Positions 1 through 14,199 of a DNA stretch of 64,000 nt are shown here, piece by piece. Source of the DNA: Vanilla planifolia. Taxonomy: Eukaryota; Streptophyta; Magnoliopsida; Asparagales; Orchidaceae. Where the stretch lies: positions 853,487 through 917,486 of the forward strand of contig JAIUJO010000084.1 of the NCBI GenBank assembly GCA_023846275.1. Reading direction: 5' to 3'. The stretch's first letter is position 1; each line of letters opens with the position of its first letter. The notes below the pieces were generated by a model that worked only from the letters and a program-made list of their open reading frames with translations, was not told the origin of the DNA and ran no database searches. The position numbers were made by a program, and so were the translations under genes.

Positions 1-2600
1 TGATGTATATAATGTTCAAAGAATTTGAAAAATTAATTTTTTTGTATTTATATTTTTATTTAATGTGAAAGACAATTTATTTAAAATATTTTGATATTTC
101 CCTGTTAGCATTATTTACACATAGTTTTAATTATTTTTTAATATTTTATTATAATAAAAAATTTTCTTAGTAATTTTTTAGGTCTCTAAAAAATTTGAGC
201 ATTTTTGAAAATTTATAATTTTGTTATAATTTGGAAGCTATCAATTATACTTTCATATTTTATTAACATTCTATTTCTTGAGAATTTTATATTTATATAT
301 TATTTTAACTTTGTTACCATGTTTATGGTTTTTAAATTATTATTATATCTTTTATTAGAAATACCAACATATTAAATAAGATATTCAATATTTAGTTTTA
401 TTAATAGTTATTTGTTCTAATTATTTGAGTGGTTTATAAACTAACAAATTTGTTGTGACTATGGTATTAAAAAACTTTAAATTCATACTGTATATGTATT
501 GAATATTTGAAACAATATTCTACTTAACATTTCAATTTATGATAATTTTTTTGTTATTAATATCTCTGCAATCATTACACCATCAAAAGAACCATTTCAT
601 ACATTGTATGACAAAGTTTTAAAATTTTAAAATTTTAAATAATGTTTTGCAACAAAGATTTTCTTAGCTGTCCAGTTCGATTTTAACTAAACAAATTTCG
701 ATTTTTTTTAAAACTTATAACTTTCAAAAATCCTATTCCTTTTTATATATTTTTTAAAAAAATATATTTCACAATTTAATCATAAAAAATATACAATGCA
801 ATGAAAATTATAACATAAAAAATCTTTATCATAAAATTTCCATCACTAAACTTAGGGACATTAGTTGCTTTATGTATAATTAAAATTATTAAATGAGGTG
901 TAATTTATTTTGTTCTTATAATCGACATGATTAGGATTTATTAAGTTGTTCTAATAATAACTAGAGCATAAGCACATAAAAGTTATAATTTATTTTATTT
1001 TTCATGTAAATATTTTTGTAATTTAAATTAGGGTTTGAAAGCTTACTAATTTTTGTGTTTAGGGATATGTTCAGTTCGATCATTATTAAGATTCAAATGT
1101 CCTTGTTTTGGTGAGCAAGAAATACAAAGAAGACACATTTTATAAACTAAAAATTTAAAAGTCTGGCAAATAATCATGTTATTAGTTGGTATCTATTTTT
1201 ATCCGATCTAAATCAATTCTTGATGTTAAACTAAAATTGTATCAATTATGTAGTTACCTTAATAATTATTGTTAATTTGGATAACATCATAATTTTTTAT
1301 TTCATTAGCTATGATTTTTCCTTTTTTTCAATATTTTGTATCAATTAACTTTATATCTTACCTATCATTCTAAAATTGGTAACTAAATTTGTAGTTTTCA
1401 TTAAATAGTTGTTTGTATTATTTTAGCAAATGTGAATCAGAAGTGATATAACGTCTTACAACCCTTAGTAACCCTCAAATTATTGTATAGCAATATTTTA
1501 AAGTTGAAGTCAATGGATTCATCTTAAACATTTTTAGAGTTCCAAGTCCATGCTTTGATCCTTTAAAAAATTAGTTAAAAAAATATATGTGTATATATAT
1601 ATATATATATATTAAATTAAATATTACATAAGTCTCTACAATAGATGCCATGACACAAATTTTCTTTAATTTTCTATCTTACCTATGAATTAATAAATAT
1701 CTTATTGTTCTTTTTATCAATTTGTACCAATATATTTATAAATTTTTTAGCTAAAAGTTTTTTATTATATTTTCTTAATGCAAATGTAGAAATATATTAT
1801 CAAAATATTGGTGAAGATTAATGTCATGACCAAGCCTTTATTCATGAATAAACAAAGTGGTAAGAAAATTGGGTTACAAATATAATTTACAAGTATATTT
1901 ATAATTATGAAGATTCTCACACCTCGATTATAAGTAAAACAATAATAAATATAAACATGATTCCCAACAATAATTCTTAGACTTATTTGGTAATGAGATA
2001 ACGCATTTATTATCCTTATTTTTATGGAAACAATGGGTATTATATGTAGCTATAGAAATTATATATCTTTATTACTTTATGTGATAAAGTGTGTCTAATG
2101 CATAATATGTTTAGACATATAATTATTACATATTTAATTAAGGTATATGATTTCTTCTAAATTAAAATTTGAAACTTAAATATATTTTAACATTCATTAT
2201 AGATAAATTGAATGTTTAATTTTGAAATTTTAAATTCTAAAATTGGATGTATTTTGGAATTGTAAGATTTAATTGTAACACATAAACCATGATTAGGCTT
2301 AATATATCAAAATGAGCTTGTAAGATATGGATAGGATTCTCAAATATTGGTTATTGGCAGTTGAAGATAAGAAGATTAAATGAAAAACTTTTATATATGA
2401 TAAATTTTAGAATATCATAAGAAAAGATGAATATAATAGAAAGAAAAATCTATTACCATTTCTTACATAGATCCTTAAATTTAATGATCATTATATAAAG
2501 GACCAAAAGGGATGTAATTAGAAGAGCATTAATTTAAAATAATGAATTGTGGCTACTCTAACCTAAGACTAGTTTATCTTAAAGTAAATTCTTTGTTTAA
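1..2600. other. AT-rich intergenic DNA, no gene seen
   Basis: No open frame of useful length and no protein motif were found on either strand. The sequence is AT-rich with long A and T runs and a TA microsatellite near 1.59 kb. I could not match it to the retroelements recognised elsewhere in the window. It is probably decayed repeat sequence, but that is inference from context. Confidence 0.5.
1589..1612. repeat. (TA)n microsatellite
   Basis: An uninterrupted run of alternating T and A follows a short interrupted TA/TG stretch. It is a simple-sequence repeat with no sign of function. Confidence 0.9.
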
Positions 2601-2616
2601 CGTGGTGTGGCCAAGG

Positions 2617-2625
2617 CTATATAAG
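2617..2625 (+). promoter_or_regulatory. Possible TATA box of a decayed LTR
   Basis: The motif CTATATAAG stands out in a stretch that, from about 2.6 to 5.0 kb, is less AT-rich than its surroundings and reads like an untranslated leader (GAAGAAGAAGGAG at about 2.73 kb, then purine-rich text). This resembles the promoter and leader of a plant LTR. I found neither LTR termini nor a partner LTR, so the call is weak. A chance TATA in AT-rich DNA is the main alternative. Confidence 0.25.
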
Positions 2626-5600
2626 CTATTAAAACATGCTTGTAATTTAAAAAAACTCAACCATAAATGGGGAATTTGGAGGAGCCAACAAAGTGGATAC
2701 TATCTAAAAAAGTGAGGTAAGCTATGAGGAAGAAGAAGGAGCATTAGATCTTTCAAGCACGGAAAGATCTTACAAAAGAGAAGTGCTCTACATGACTTTT
2801 TGCCATAGGATAATATTTGAATTCATATAATAAATTCATGAAGGATGAAAGCCAAGATAAAAAGGAATAGCTTTGTGAAAATGTTGGTCAAAACCATGAA
2901 ATTGATTGTGACAATAATTGGTCATTTTTTTCATTAAACTTGTTCAAGAAGGAGGAAATTCTTGCTACCCAAGAACAAAGGAGATTTATTTTAGTAAAAA
3001 AATGGCTCAATTTTCATTAGTTCTTATGTACTGTTTCTAGTTGAGTGATAAAAAATGTATATTACATTTTTTTTCTGTCAATGCAAAGTAGATTACATGA
3101 TCATATATTGCATGTTTGGCTTTGGTTATAAGTATATGTGAATGGCAATTTTAGAATAGCAATTTGTTGATATAAACATTTCTTAACATAGACATCACCA
3201 CGTAAAATCCATGAAAAGAATGCTAAATTTTATGCTTATTTGGTTATTTATGCTTGTTGTTTAAGCATTCAAGTATTAAGCACAGATTATCATGCTAATT
3301 ATAAACAAATTAGCCAATCATGAAGAAATTTTTTTTAGAATAACCCTCATAGCCTTGATATAATAGCCATTTTTTCTTATTATATATTGTTAAAGGTTAG
3401 GATCCTTAGTGTAATTCTTCTACTTTCTAAGCATAATTGATGTTTGGCAATATAGATTGAATGTAACATTTACTTCTTGACTATTGCATGAATGGACAAA
3501 GAGTTTTCTGCCATGATGAATAAAGAAGTGTTACAATTGAGACTTTATTAAATATTCTTTAACATAAACTTATCCTTTGAATTGAATTTTTGATGTGAGG
3601 CTCTACGATTATGTTTAAAGTTACTCACAAGTTTGGTTGATAGCTTGACATGTTATAAGTGGGTACTTTATTACTAAAATCATGGATTAAAAATAAATGA
3701 AATTTAATTTGATATAGGTTATGCCATAGATTAAAAAATAAACAATTTAAAGATATTTCAAAATAAATAAAAAAACTCTAGACAATCTGTAGCAAACCAT
3801 TCTTTTGTGCGGGGTCAGCTTGTGAAGCATGGAACCATTGGCTTGGCTATTAATAAGAAGCATTGGTTAAAGCTTCAAGAGGACCTAAATGGATTTTAAG
3901 ATATGTGTGGTTCTTAGTTAGTACTTAGAAAGTCTTGGAGGGCTCAGTTTCAGGTCGTGGAAGAAGGTTAAGTTAAGTAGAAGTATGATTAACAACGAAA
4001 ATCTTTTGTTATGACTAAAGCTATAAAGGTTATGTTTAGAAATTATGTAAATATTTTATGGATAATTCAGAAAACTTAGCATAGCCAAATTATAACTTTA
4101 AGGTTCTTGATTTGAATATGTAAGGTAAGCATAGGTTCGGAACCATGCTTAAAGGCATAGAAAAACCTTAATCGAAAAGGAAGCTATAATAAAAAATATT
4201 TATGATAGGCTCATGAAATACCATTTGTGAACCTTTATGAATAATGAAAATTAAGCTTTGGTTAGCTAGGCTATTAGCCAAGACCTTGCAAGAAGGTTGA
4301 AGAGCTTGGAAAAAGACATAGGCTATGTTAGGTTTGGCCATGTAAGTAATATGCTAAAGATGTCGGCTAGACCTTGGATTGAATAAGCTATTTGGATAAG
4401 ATCACAAGAAATTATATTTAAGCTCTTAAGTCACATGATGACAAGGGTGATCTGAGGAATGTGTGGAGGCATAGGAGAAGCCTTTTGATCATTATGATGG
4501 CAATGGATTGCATTGGGATTATATGGGTCACTAGTGATACTTGTGAATTGAGATTTTGGTGCATTACCAATAAGTTAAACATACAATCTAAGGTTAAAAT
4601 CCTTGCTGTTATGAACTCTATGGTTCTCTTAGAAAGGAAAGGTTGAAAAACAATGTGGGCAAGATTAAATATAAAAAAATGGGCTAAGAAATTGTAAATA
4701 ACTGAATTAGGATTGAATGGGAATTCTAAGGCATTTAGAAATAGTGGACTCTAAATTATCAACACTCACTAAGATATAAACATGTTAGGTACCCCACTCC
4801 TTTGGCTTTGTGTTAATTAAATTTGAATAATTAAGCCTATATTTGGAGTATCAAATTTCATGATAAGTATCTCTAGAATTTGTAGGAAGCCATTGTATCC
4901 ATAAGGAATCAATTACACATTTTATCCCATAAGAAATCTAATAGTGAGCTTTTTTCCATTAGAGAGCACATATGGTTTTTAAAGACTCGTAGAATCCTAA
5001 ATGGATTCTCATGTAATTGTCATTACCATATCTAATTCTAGATTATATTATTTCAAAAAGTGGTAGGGTAGTCATGATTCTTATACATAAGAAATTAAAT
5101 TATTTCATGAAGTGGATGATAAGTACTAGTTAGTCACACTGTAAGGAAATGTATATTCTATTAGTTTTTAGTTGATTATATCATTTTATTAGTTAGAAAC
5201 TTATGTCATTCATTCATAAGATTTATTCCATTGTTACGTTCAAATTTCTTATTAGTGCATAATATTTCATATTGAGTCATCTTGCTCTCCCCTTTATAGC
5301 AAGATCAAGTCGTTAAAATTTTAGTAGGAATTGAATTAGAGATTGTTAAAGCTAGTGAATTAGTTGGATAATTCATTTTATTTATTTCATCATCAATAAT
5401 AATAGGTTTGATAATTTTATTTCTCATCAATTATATTTTATTGGTTATAAGACTTTAATAGTTTGTCTTATTACACTTGGTGCATACTAGTTAGTTTTTT
5501 CTATACGACTTTGGTTGTTATTCATGATATTTCCTTAGAATGGATTAGATTTGAGAGGTTTCATTAATTTTGTAAATATTTCAGTCATGTTTTGGTCTTG

Positions 5601-7489
5601 TGAAAGAGAAAATTTGTTTGATTACTAACATGATAATATAGTTCTTGGAACATGTAAGTACCAAATGATAATGTGATTTTTTAGAATTTTTATATTCTTA
5701 GTTTTTTTTAGAACTTAAGTTTGATAATATAAGATCATTTAAGAGTTAGGCTAAGAAAAAAATGATATTTATGTGTGTCTGTATTATGTCTATGATTGAA
5801 TCTTTTTTTTTTAAAAAAAGTAGTTATATGATCTATTGAATATATACATTGGAAGTTTATTTTTCACTTTTAATTGTTTCTTTTTGCTATATTATAAATA
5901 GGTTAATGTTGTTATCCCAATGACCCGGTGGTGGATAAAATTTTTTTTATTAATAATAAGACAAATATGTCGGATTTTAACATAATCATAAAGCTTTGAT
6001 TATTTTGTCCTGATGAGTGATGAATAGGATCTTTAAAGAGACGTTAAGAAATTCTAAAAGTATGATATTGTGTTGTTGACATTTAAGAAAAATAGTAGTA
6101 AATATCAAACCCTTAGAGTGGCAGGGCTCAAAGAGATATAGTTTCTATTAAATTTTAAGTATTTTCAATTTTTTTAGATTATAAGCTTAATATAAATAAT
6201 CTATACAAGCTATAAAAATTACCTTTAAATTTAAATTAATCAACTTTAAAAATAAATATTTTAGTTTTTAATATCTATGAAATCACACCACGATCATCTT
6301 AAGAATTATTTTTCTAAATTTTTTTTTCGTAATAATTAATTAAATTTTAAGAATGCAAAAAACCAATTTCACTCAAATTAACTAACCTAAACCTATGTAA
6401 TAATTTTTAGGCATAAACAATTAATTTCGAACATATTAACAATTGCATTTGAATTGCGGCATCACTCCTAATCATAATTAGAATTATCTTGAATGAAGGC
6501 ATTACTCCTTGCATTCATAGGTCAAATCATGATATTGAAAGTTTTGTGACTATGCCTTAAATAAACTTTGTGGAGCTAAATCTTAAATCAAACTACTTTA
6601 AAGCAAAAAATTGTCTTACAAGGAGAAAAAGTAATAATAAATACATCATGTAAGAGATAAATTTAAATCTTTTTCCTCACAACTAAATTCTAAAATTTGA
6701 AGTGATGTGAATTGTTTAATCATGCAATTTTACAATAAAATGATCATTGCCACAATCACCATTTTTAAGCAATAATTGTACTAACTGCTTGATCGCTCCA
6801 TTAAATGATCACATGGTCTGCATTTAATCCATATTTAAAATTAAATCTAGCCATTAGATCATAACTTAGATTTCATAGTTCATACGAAATCCAAATATCT
6901 AAACTTCTCTAGTTTATTTCTTATTAACCATTTGTGTATTTTCACAATAAGGAATTCCAAGATTCTTTTAATCATGTAGCTCCTATGCAATGACTGTTTT
7001 AACAAATATTTACTACTTGTTATAAATTTTATTTAAATAACATTAAGTTTTTAATTAAAAATAATAGGTCAATTAAAAACATCAAATGATTAGTTTTGTA
7101 AGAACTTTAGCCATTAGAAATTGTTTATAAATTGGATAATTATTGGTCAAAATAAATTGATGAAACTTTTAAAAAATTCTAAAGACACATTTGAAGTAAT
7201 GACAATGAAGCCATTAGTAGATAGTGTTCATCTTCACCTTTATACATTGTGTCTTTCTTCGCCAACTTGATTTTCTTTCTTAAAAAGTTGCAAAGCTCTC
7301 ATTTCGTCTTTTTATATTTTATTAATTAAAATACTTATGCCTTGTTGAGCATTCCTCAAGTGTATGAATTACTTTGTATAGATTTTAATCACCACTTTCC
7401 TTTCCACTTTCTACAAATCTTACTTCATTAAAAGGCCATTCTATCCTATTTTTCCTATTTCATTGTTCTGATAGTTTAGCATTCCCATT
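2626..7489. other. Decayed repeat-like DNA, unassigned
   Basis: No coding frame can be followed. The open frame at 4,461-4,646 has no recognisable motif and is probably chance. The part up to about 5 kb is somewhat richer in G on the plus strand and may be LTR or leader sequence. The part from 5 to 7.5 kb is ordinary AT-rich DNA. The copia element that begins at higher coordinates should have its 3' LTR in or beyond this stretch, but I could not find a match to its 5' LTR here. Confidence 0.4.
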
Positions 7490-10400
7490 TTTTGGCGAAA
7501 GACTTATATACATTATCTTTTATACCATGTTTTTTTAGTAGTGGACATAGGATTAATTTTAGGCTATATAATCTAAAAAATGTTTAAGTGAACTCCAAAA
7601 TTTTTGTTGCCATTCCTATTTCATAATTTTATTAAAATTTTATTATTATATAGAAATTAACATATTGTAAATAAAAATTAAGATTTTCACAAAATTAATT
7701 TTAGATATTTGCTTAAACTTATTATAATTTTTTTAAATATTTTTAAAAATATTTTTGTAGGAAACAAATAACTTGTTTCTCAATACTTGACTCATTCTCT
7801 TGTTGAAACACTCTCAACAAGATGCAAGGAGCTCATTTGCTTGAGATGAATATAGAAAACTCGAATGTACTACAAAGACTAAATTAAATGGAAGGAAATT
7901 AATGAAGCATAAGCTAAAAAGTTGTTATTTGAAATGAAGAGTTAATAGCATAGGGGATAGTTGACCAATCTTAAACAATAAACAAAGAAAAAGAACAATT
8001 TTGAGTAAAAATTTCTATTTAATAAAATTTTAAAATAATAATTCATAAGGATTAATTTCATTATTTTAAGCATTCTTGATATTTAATTATAAATAGGTGT
8101 TTTTTTGACATAGGTTTCAAAATAACATCACAAAAATCATCAAAGCAATAGTGTGATGATACATTTTTCATGTTTCCTATGACTAAGATGACACTTCAAA
8201 CATGATTTTTGGGAAATTCTTTTGTAAGTATGCTCCTCTCCATTTTTGGGTATATCTCCTTCACATTAGCTTCATGTTCCTTCGTTTATAGTGTGTATGG
8301 GAAAGCTTTTGATGCTCACCAATAATGATAATGGCAATGTCTGTTTGAAAGTGTGGAGAAAAGGTCAAATTTGATGAGGATGATGTCTCTAAACGGGTTA
8401 CCCCCTTCAAACTCACTTTAATAGGTAACACTTTAGGTTGCACCCAATATGGAACATCAATGAGTACAAATATAAAACAATTGGCTTCTTCAAATCTATT
8501 TTGAAGAGGTAAGCATGTCCTCTTAAGATTTTCAATAGATTTGGAAAACATTCGAAGTTGGATGTACAAAATTCAAGAAGTTCTAGTCTCTCAAATGAGG
8601 GTCCTCAAATGTTTCAAACTTTTACCTCATTACTAAACCTTTGTAAGCTCTAGTGTGGATCTCATTAGAGTACCATCCAATCAACTTAGTCAATAAGTAG
8701 GGACCTTTGTCAATCATGTTAATAGTTAGCACATCATTAAAAGTATATCTGTGACAATAAACATAGCAAGGCTCCATTGGCTTTTAGTATTTATTTTGGT
8801 CAATGTTATTAAAAATCCTCCCTTAGATATCAGAATCTAGAAAGATTAGGTTCAATAAGGGCTTACTGAAAAAAATTGAGTAATGATAATTTTCCTAAAT
8901 ATTTTAGAAGTAACTATTGATAAGGATTCTCAATGGTCCAACGTAGGCAAGAAAAGTGTTCTAAACCATTCTATGTAAGAAATGGAGAAGATGAGACACT
9001 TCCAATTAGTGAAGTAATATGTAATGTGAAACTTCATACTTTGGGAGCCATCAATATATAAAAAGATATCAGTTCCCTATTGCTTGACAAAACATCAACA
9101 CATAATAAAAAAACCTAATTGTACTTTTAGTCATCTATTCAATGATAGTATGATCAATTTCAATTAGCAGTTGTAAAGTAAGAGCAAATAATATCATTCT
9201 AATTTGAAACTTAGGAGGGACTTGTAGCTTAAAGAACAAGTAGATCTTCCATCTCTCAAAAGCTCGAATAAAGATCTTTAGGAAAAAGCAAAGAGTCCCA
9301 AGCATGCTAGGATAGACTTCAATGGCTTCACAGTTGTTAATAGTGACAAGTCGAAAGAAAATACACTAAATGGAATGATAAAAAATTGATTTTCCTAAAA
9401 AAGCCCTCAAGAAGCTTTCAAGAATCTCAAAATGTAGACATTATAGAATAATTATCAATGTCTTACATTTCAACATAAAAGATGTAGTTAGTTCTATAGT
9501 AGGTTGATGCCTTAATAACATGTTTAGATTACACAAAATTAAGTTAATTGAAATGATTGAATGCTTTACAAGCAATAGATAAATGAACATCCATTGAAAG
9601 TGAGTAAATTTTCACTATTGTGAAGCAACATTTAAACAAAGTATAGGTGTATTAGTTGTAGTACTTATAACATTAAAAATTTAAAATTTAGAATACTTTC
9701 TTCACATGGTGATATGTAAATGATGTGTTACCTTTTTGTCTATGACAACAACTCTTTTAATAGTAGAAGAGATCTTTGGGGAGAATTAAGATTGATGATG
9801 GAGGCTAATTGCCTTCCCTAAATCGAAGGAACACTAAAATGTCTTTCCTTAGTTCAAAAATATAAAGGTTACTATTGTGGATAGAACCCTATTGAATCAT
9901 GATTTGGCCAATGCCTTGCTAACATAGTGGCTTAGTATATGAAGAAGTTCTTGTTATACCAATCTCTACTATAGATCATGTCCCCATCAACAATTAAATC
10001 TAAACCTAGAAAACTTAGATTCCCAAGCACTGGCATTGAAAGTATATAATTCTGTCTAGTTATTGCTCAGAATTGGAGTCTTCCAAATTATAGGTCAGGA
10101 ATATAGCCCATAGTTTATAAGCTCAAGAGAGCTAAAGCCCACCGTAAAGAATGGAGTAAAACTTAATTTTGTAATTTATTTTTGAATATTGATGAAGAAG
10201 AATTCCATGTTACAGAGAAGACAAAATAACATTAATGAGTTATATGTGAGTTATCATGATTAGAGCTAACAAAGCTTAAGATGAGCAAACCATTTTTGTG
10301 AAAATGGAAAAGATGCATGGAGAAGACATTTAAGAATACTATAAGATACTTTTTTTTATTTCCATAAGAAATTTTAGAATTCTAAAAGACAAAAAAATTA

Positions 10401-13400
10401 CAAAATAAATACAAAGAATTTTTCAAAAAAAAATTAAAAAAACTTGAAAGGATATTGAATTAATTATTGTAATTAGGTTCTAAACAGGCACATGCATTTC
10501 GAGCAGTATTAATGGAGAAATGTTAGGTAATAGGCAGCACATGGTGTGACATGGTTGGTTAGGTGCATCTCTTTGGGTTGAAATTTTGGTGAGTAGCATC
10601 TGTAAAAAGACATTGACGCTTCGGGTTTTCTTTGTGATTTTTGTTGATCGAAGAGAGTTAGCGCGAGTTGACAAGTCAGCGCTAACGGTGATGGTAACGA
10701 TGGTTGACAGAGGTTGATGACAACAAAAATAGACCAAAACTAAATTTTAATACCATTTTAAATCAATGTGCATGCAAATTTGCTACTGTTGGACTTGTGA
10801 GATGGTTAAAGGGAAGGTCTATATTGAATATATGATGAAAATCTTAAAAAATTTTGCAGTTGTTCTTTAAACATCTTAAGCTAAATTATAAATGTTGATA
10901 CATTGATGAACCAATAAAAATCGAAAGAAATATACAATAAACAAGGGTTTACTATAATTCATCTGCACAATGATAATAATAACGAAGATTAATGAGAAGT
11001 ATAGTAACTAATCCTCAAAGGGCTCCAATTCCGAACAGAACTAGTACATCTTTAAGTTGAACCTCAAGGTGATTTACTGGATGTGACTACATCTAATATA
11101 TAAGAGTTAAAAGAAACGTACTATGTAGCTTAAGAATGGTGATTAAAACACAAATTTCATCCACATAACATTCAATATTAAGAGAATGAAGGGTAAAGTT
11201 AAAGGAATTAAAGATCCAAGTAGGAGTTGGGTCTTAGAGAAGGATTTAATAGCCAAATAAGTTGTGGATTGCTTGACGTCTTACTATTACCTACAAAGAA
11301 AAATGAAAGGTGCTTTGATTTATGATGCTTAGACTCACTAAAAAGAAATATGATGGTAATTCAACAAGTTAATAAGGAGAAAATACAAAAGAATATTTTT
11401 TTTGATGGATCCTTTATGCATTTGTAGATTGTATAGGTTTAATGTTTTTTTTTGCAAGCACTGTTTGTCCATGTTTCAAGATGACTTTTACGATGCTATC
11501 AATGATTTTATTTTTTGTAGCCCATCAGCAAAAGAATGAAGCAGTGCTAATTTAATTTTCCTTCTGAAGACTAATTACAATATATCCTCAGAAGACTTTA
11601 TGATAATTTGGATGTATAGTTTCTCAAAAATATACTGACTTGTTAGTAGTTAAATTATAGAGTTTCCTACCAACCATCATCTCAGCATAGCAATTAGCTT
11701 TTGCTAAGGAAGGGAAAATCACTAAAAATATCTTACCTATAAGAAATCATACTTTCATAAGAGCATCTTCGTGATTTAAATGAGAAGATCAAAGCTAATA
11801 ACTATATTGAGGATTTTTTGTTGATTTCTTTCACTATTGAATTACATGATAAAAAGAATTAGTATGGTAATGCTCCCTTAGAACTTGATTCAATTTTCAA
11901 ATATTTGAAATAGGAAAATAGGTTGCTCAAAAATAAAAATTTTGATATGAATAAAAAAAATTCCTATTGTTAGAATTTTATGAATTCTATTATTTGAATG
12001 GAATATTTTAGGTTAAACAACATATATGCATATGCATGCATGAATAAGCATTTGTCAATATTACTCAACTGTTCTATTAATTTAGATTCACAAGGAATTA
12101 AGCCACATCAAATTGATAAGGATGAATTCATTATGAATCAAATACGTTGAATATGTAATCTAGATGAACTAGAATTCTAAATCATTAAATATGTAAGTTG
12201 TATACTTTTTGAATTGCTAATAATCATGATTCACATGTATTTAACACAATCTTAAATTTTTAAATCTCAACAAATAGTTGTAAATAGATTAGTTATGGAC
12301 TTGGAAACTTGTAAGAATTAGTGTATCTTCTCCTGACAAGTTGTCATGCAAGAAGGCTTGACTATTGTCCATTTTATACTGGCCAATTACTTTAAATTAT
12401 GATGCTCACAATTATTTCATTGTTAAGGAATGACTACTTAATATTGCATATCAAAAAACATTTTTGTTTATCATTCTATTGAGTACATGAGCAACTATAT
12501 TAAATAACAAAAAATTAAATGGTTAATTGTTGTGACGGACAAGTAGTCATAGTATGGATGAATAATCTTATTTTCCAGCTAGAGTGGATTGATTAGGACA
12601 CCTGGAGTTGAGTTCCGACACACCACCATATTTTTGTCATACTAAGACAATAGGCTAGCAAGACTTTGTTGTAGGTCCAAAGGGCCTCACCTCCCTAAAC
12701 CATTTATTTATTGATTTTGTTTGCTAGGTAGCTGACCTTTCACTAGTATGTGTTAACTAATGAGAACCTTTAATGGTCTACCAAAAATTATTTTCAATGA
12801 AGAAGAAATTGAAAAAATTGACAACATTCAGTCTTGAATTAATGAGGAAAATTTCACACATTTTTCCAAATATGGGTAGTGGCATTTAAAAAAATAAAAA
12901 TTTTTAGTGACTAAATGGTATCATACTAGGATGACTAACATTTGATAGATCTTTTTAGATGTTGGCTTCACCCAACATGGAACATTAGCAGCTTTAAGGA
13001 AACAACATTTAAGTGGCATCATGATTTTTCATGTGAATGTCGTTTGAATAAACTTTATCTCTAATTTAGGTTTAATTTTGGTTTTTCAATGAGGTAGCTT
13101 TGTACTCCTTAACTTTGGTTGCAATACAATCCTATACAAGTTACTATATCTCCTATAAACCAAACTATAATAAGAATAAACAAGATGTGTGTTGAAATGG
13201 ATTTAGTGATGGAATTACCTAGTTGAATTTAGATAAAAAATTTGGAAAGTCAAATAGATTTTGGCAATGTATTTAATATGATAACTTTCTTATTAAATCA
13301 ACTTCTATGGCCAAGGTCACACCACTCTTCAATGTAAAAAATAAAATTTCACCAAATATACAAGCAAAAATAAGCACATACAATTGTGAATGGATATATC

Positions 13401-14000
13401 TCACTAAGCCATTTTTTATGAATTAAGCAAAATTGTAAATGAAAAGCTATTGCATTCTGGTTATTTTATTTTAGAAAGTGATGTTTTTTGAAAAATATTG
13501 AGGCACTATGAAATTGTTCAACTGAAAGTAATAAATAAGGTACAACAAAAGAGAGCTATGTAAGGCAGTTTATGCTTCTACTCAAAACAAAAATAATTCT
13601 AATTGCTCTCATAGAATCTATGGCTGACAATAGCTAATTGCATAATTTATCTAAGAGTTTGGAATTTCAGCACTACATTGGGACTTAAGCGTTATGAATT
13701 AAAATCATCCATTGTCAGACCTTAAATGAGGATAAGTAGTTAGTTCGGCTGCTCATTGATATTCCATGGAGACCAAATGGTGCCTATAATACCTATGTGT
13801 ATGTTGAAATCAAGTGGTAAATGTAGAACACTTTGGTACGTAGTGGCTCCAATTACAGCAGAATTAAAGCTCCATAGATAGAAATAGCATATTATAATGT
13901 AATAGATACACTTGATTATTACAATAGTCCATCCAATCTCTGGTGGGAAGTAAAGAATGAATTCAATGATTACATCTGTCAATGGTGCATAAGAGAACTC
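7490..14000 (-). other. Unidentified block conserved between the two copia copies
   Basis: This stretch matches the reverse complement of 51,250-54,730 plus 59,660-64,000, in the same order. Copia RT, RNase H and the 3' end should lie in such a place, but I found no YVDD, no catalytic RT motif and no RNase H motif. Pieces at 10.5-10.75 kb are less AT-rich and read like a leader or LTR. The open frames at 10,480-10,737 and 13,740-13,982 have no motif I know. It could be strongly decayed pol, an env-like or lineage-specific region, or an older element nested before the copies separated. Confidence 0.45.
8261..8569 (-). pseudogene. Unknown protein remnant, also present in copy 2
   Basis: A 102-codon open frame on the minus strand contains the phrases CLPLQNRFEEANCF, IDVPYWVQ and PIKVSLKGVTRLETS. 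The matching DNA on the plus strand at about 62,900-63,190 gives closely similar residues, although that copy is frameshifted. Amino-acid-level similarity in the same frame across two decayed copies suggests real former coding sequence, not a chance frame. The VPYWVQ..VLPI phrase faintly recalls the DUF4283 region of plant retroelement gag-like proteins, but the match is too weak for a call. No function is claimed. Confidence 0.35.
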
Positions 14001-14199
14001 TCATTTATTGGGCATTTATTTACATGGATAAAGAATGAAAGAAAAAAAAGTTTTAGAAAGGGCTACATTGATTGTTAGATATTCATGCTTAGATTGATCT
14101 ATACTCAGGAATACTAATGCAATATTTTTGTTGAATTGGGTCAACATATTCATGCTTAATTCAATCTATAAGGGATCATACTCCTCTACCACATTTGTT

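Noticed and set aside
1575..1720. Candidate 3' LTR of copia copy 1 (TA repeat plus similar T-rich text)
   Set aside because: The order of the TA repeat and neighbouring phrases is opposite to that in the 5' LTR, and no longer match was found.
11220..11320. Plus-strand phrase SWVLEKDLIAK near 11.23 kb, echoed in the inverted copy
   Set aside because: It lies opposite to the element's coding direction, has stops close by and matches no domain I know. DNA conservation alone explains its presence in both copies.
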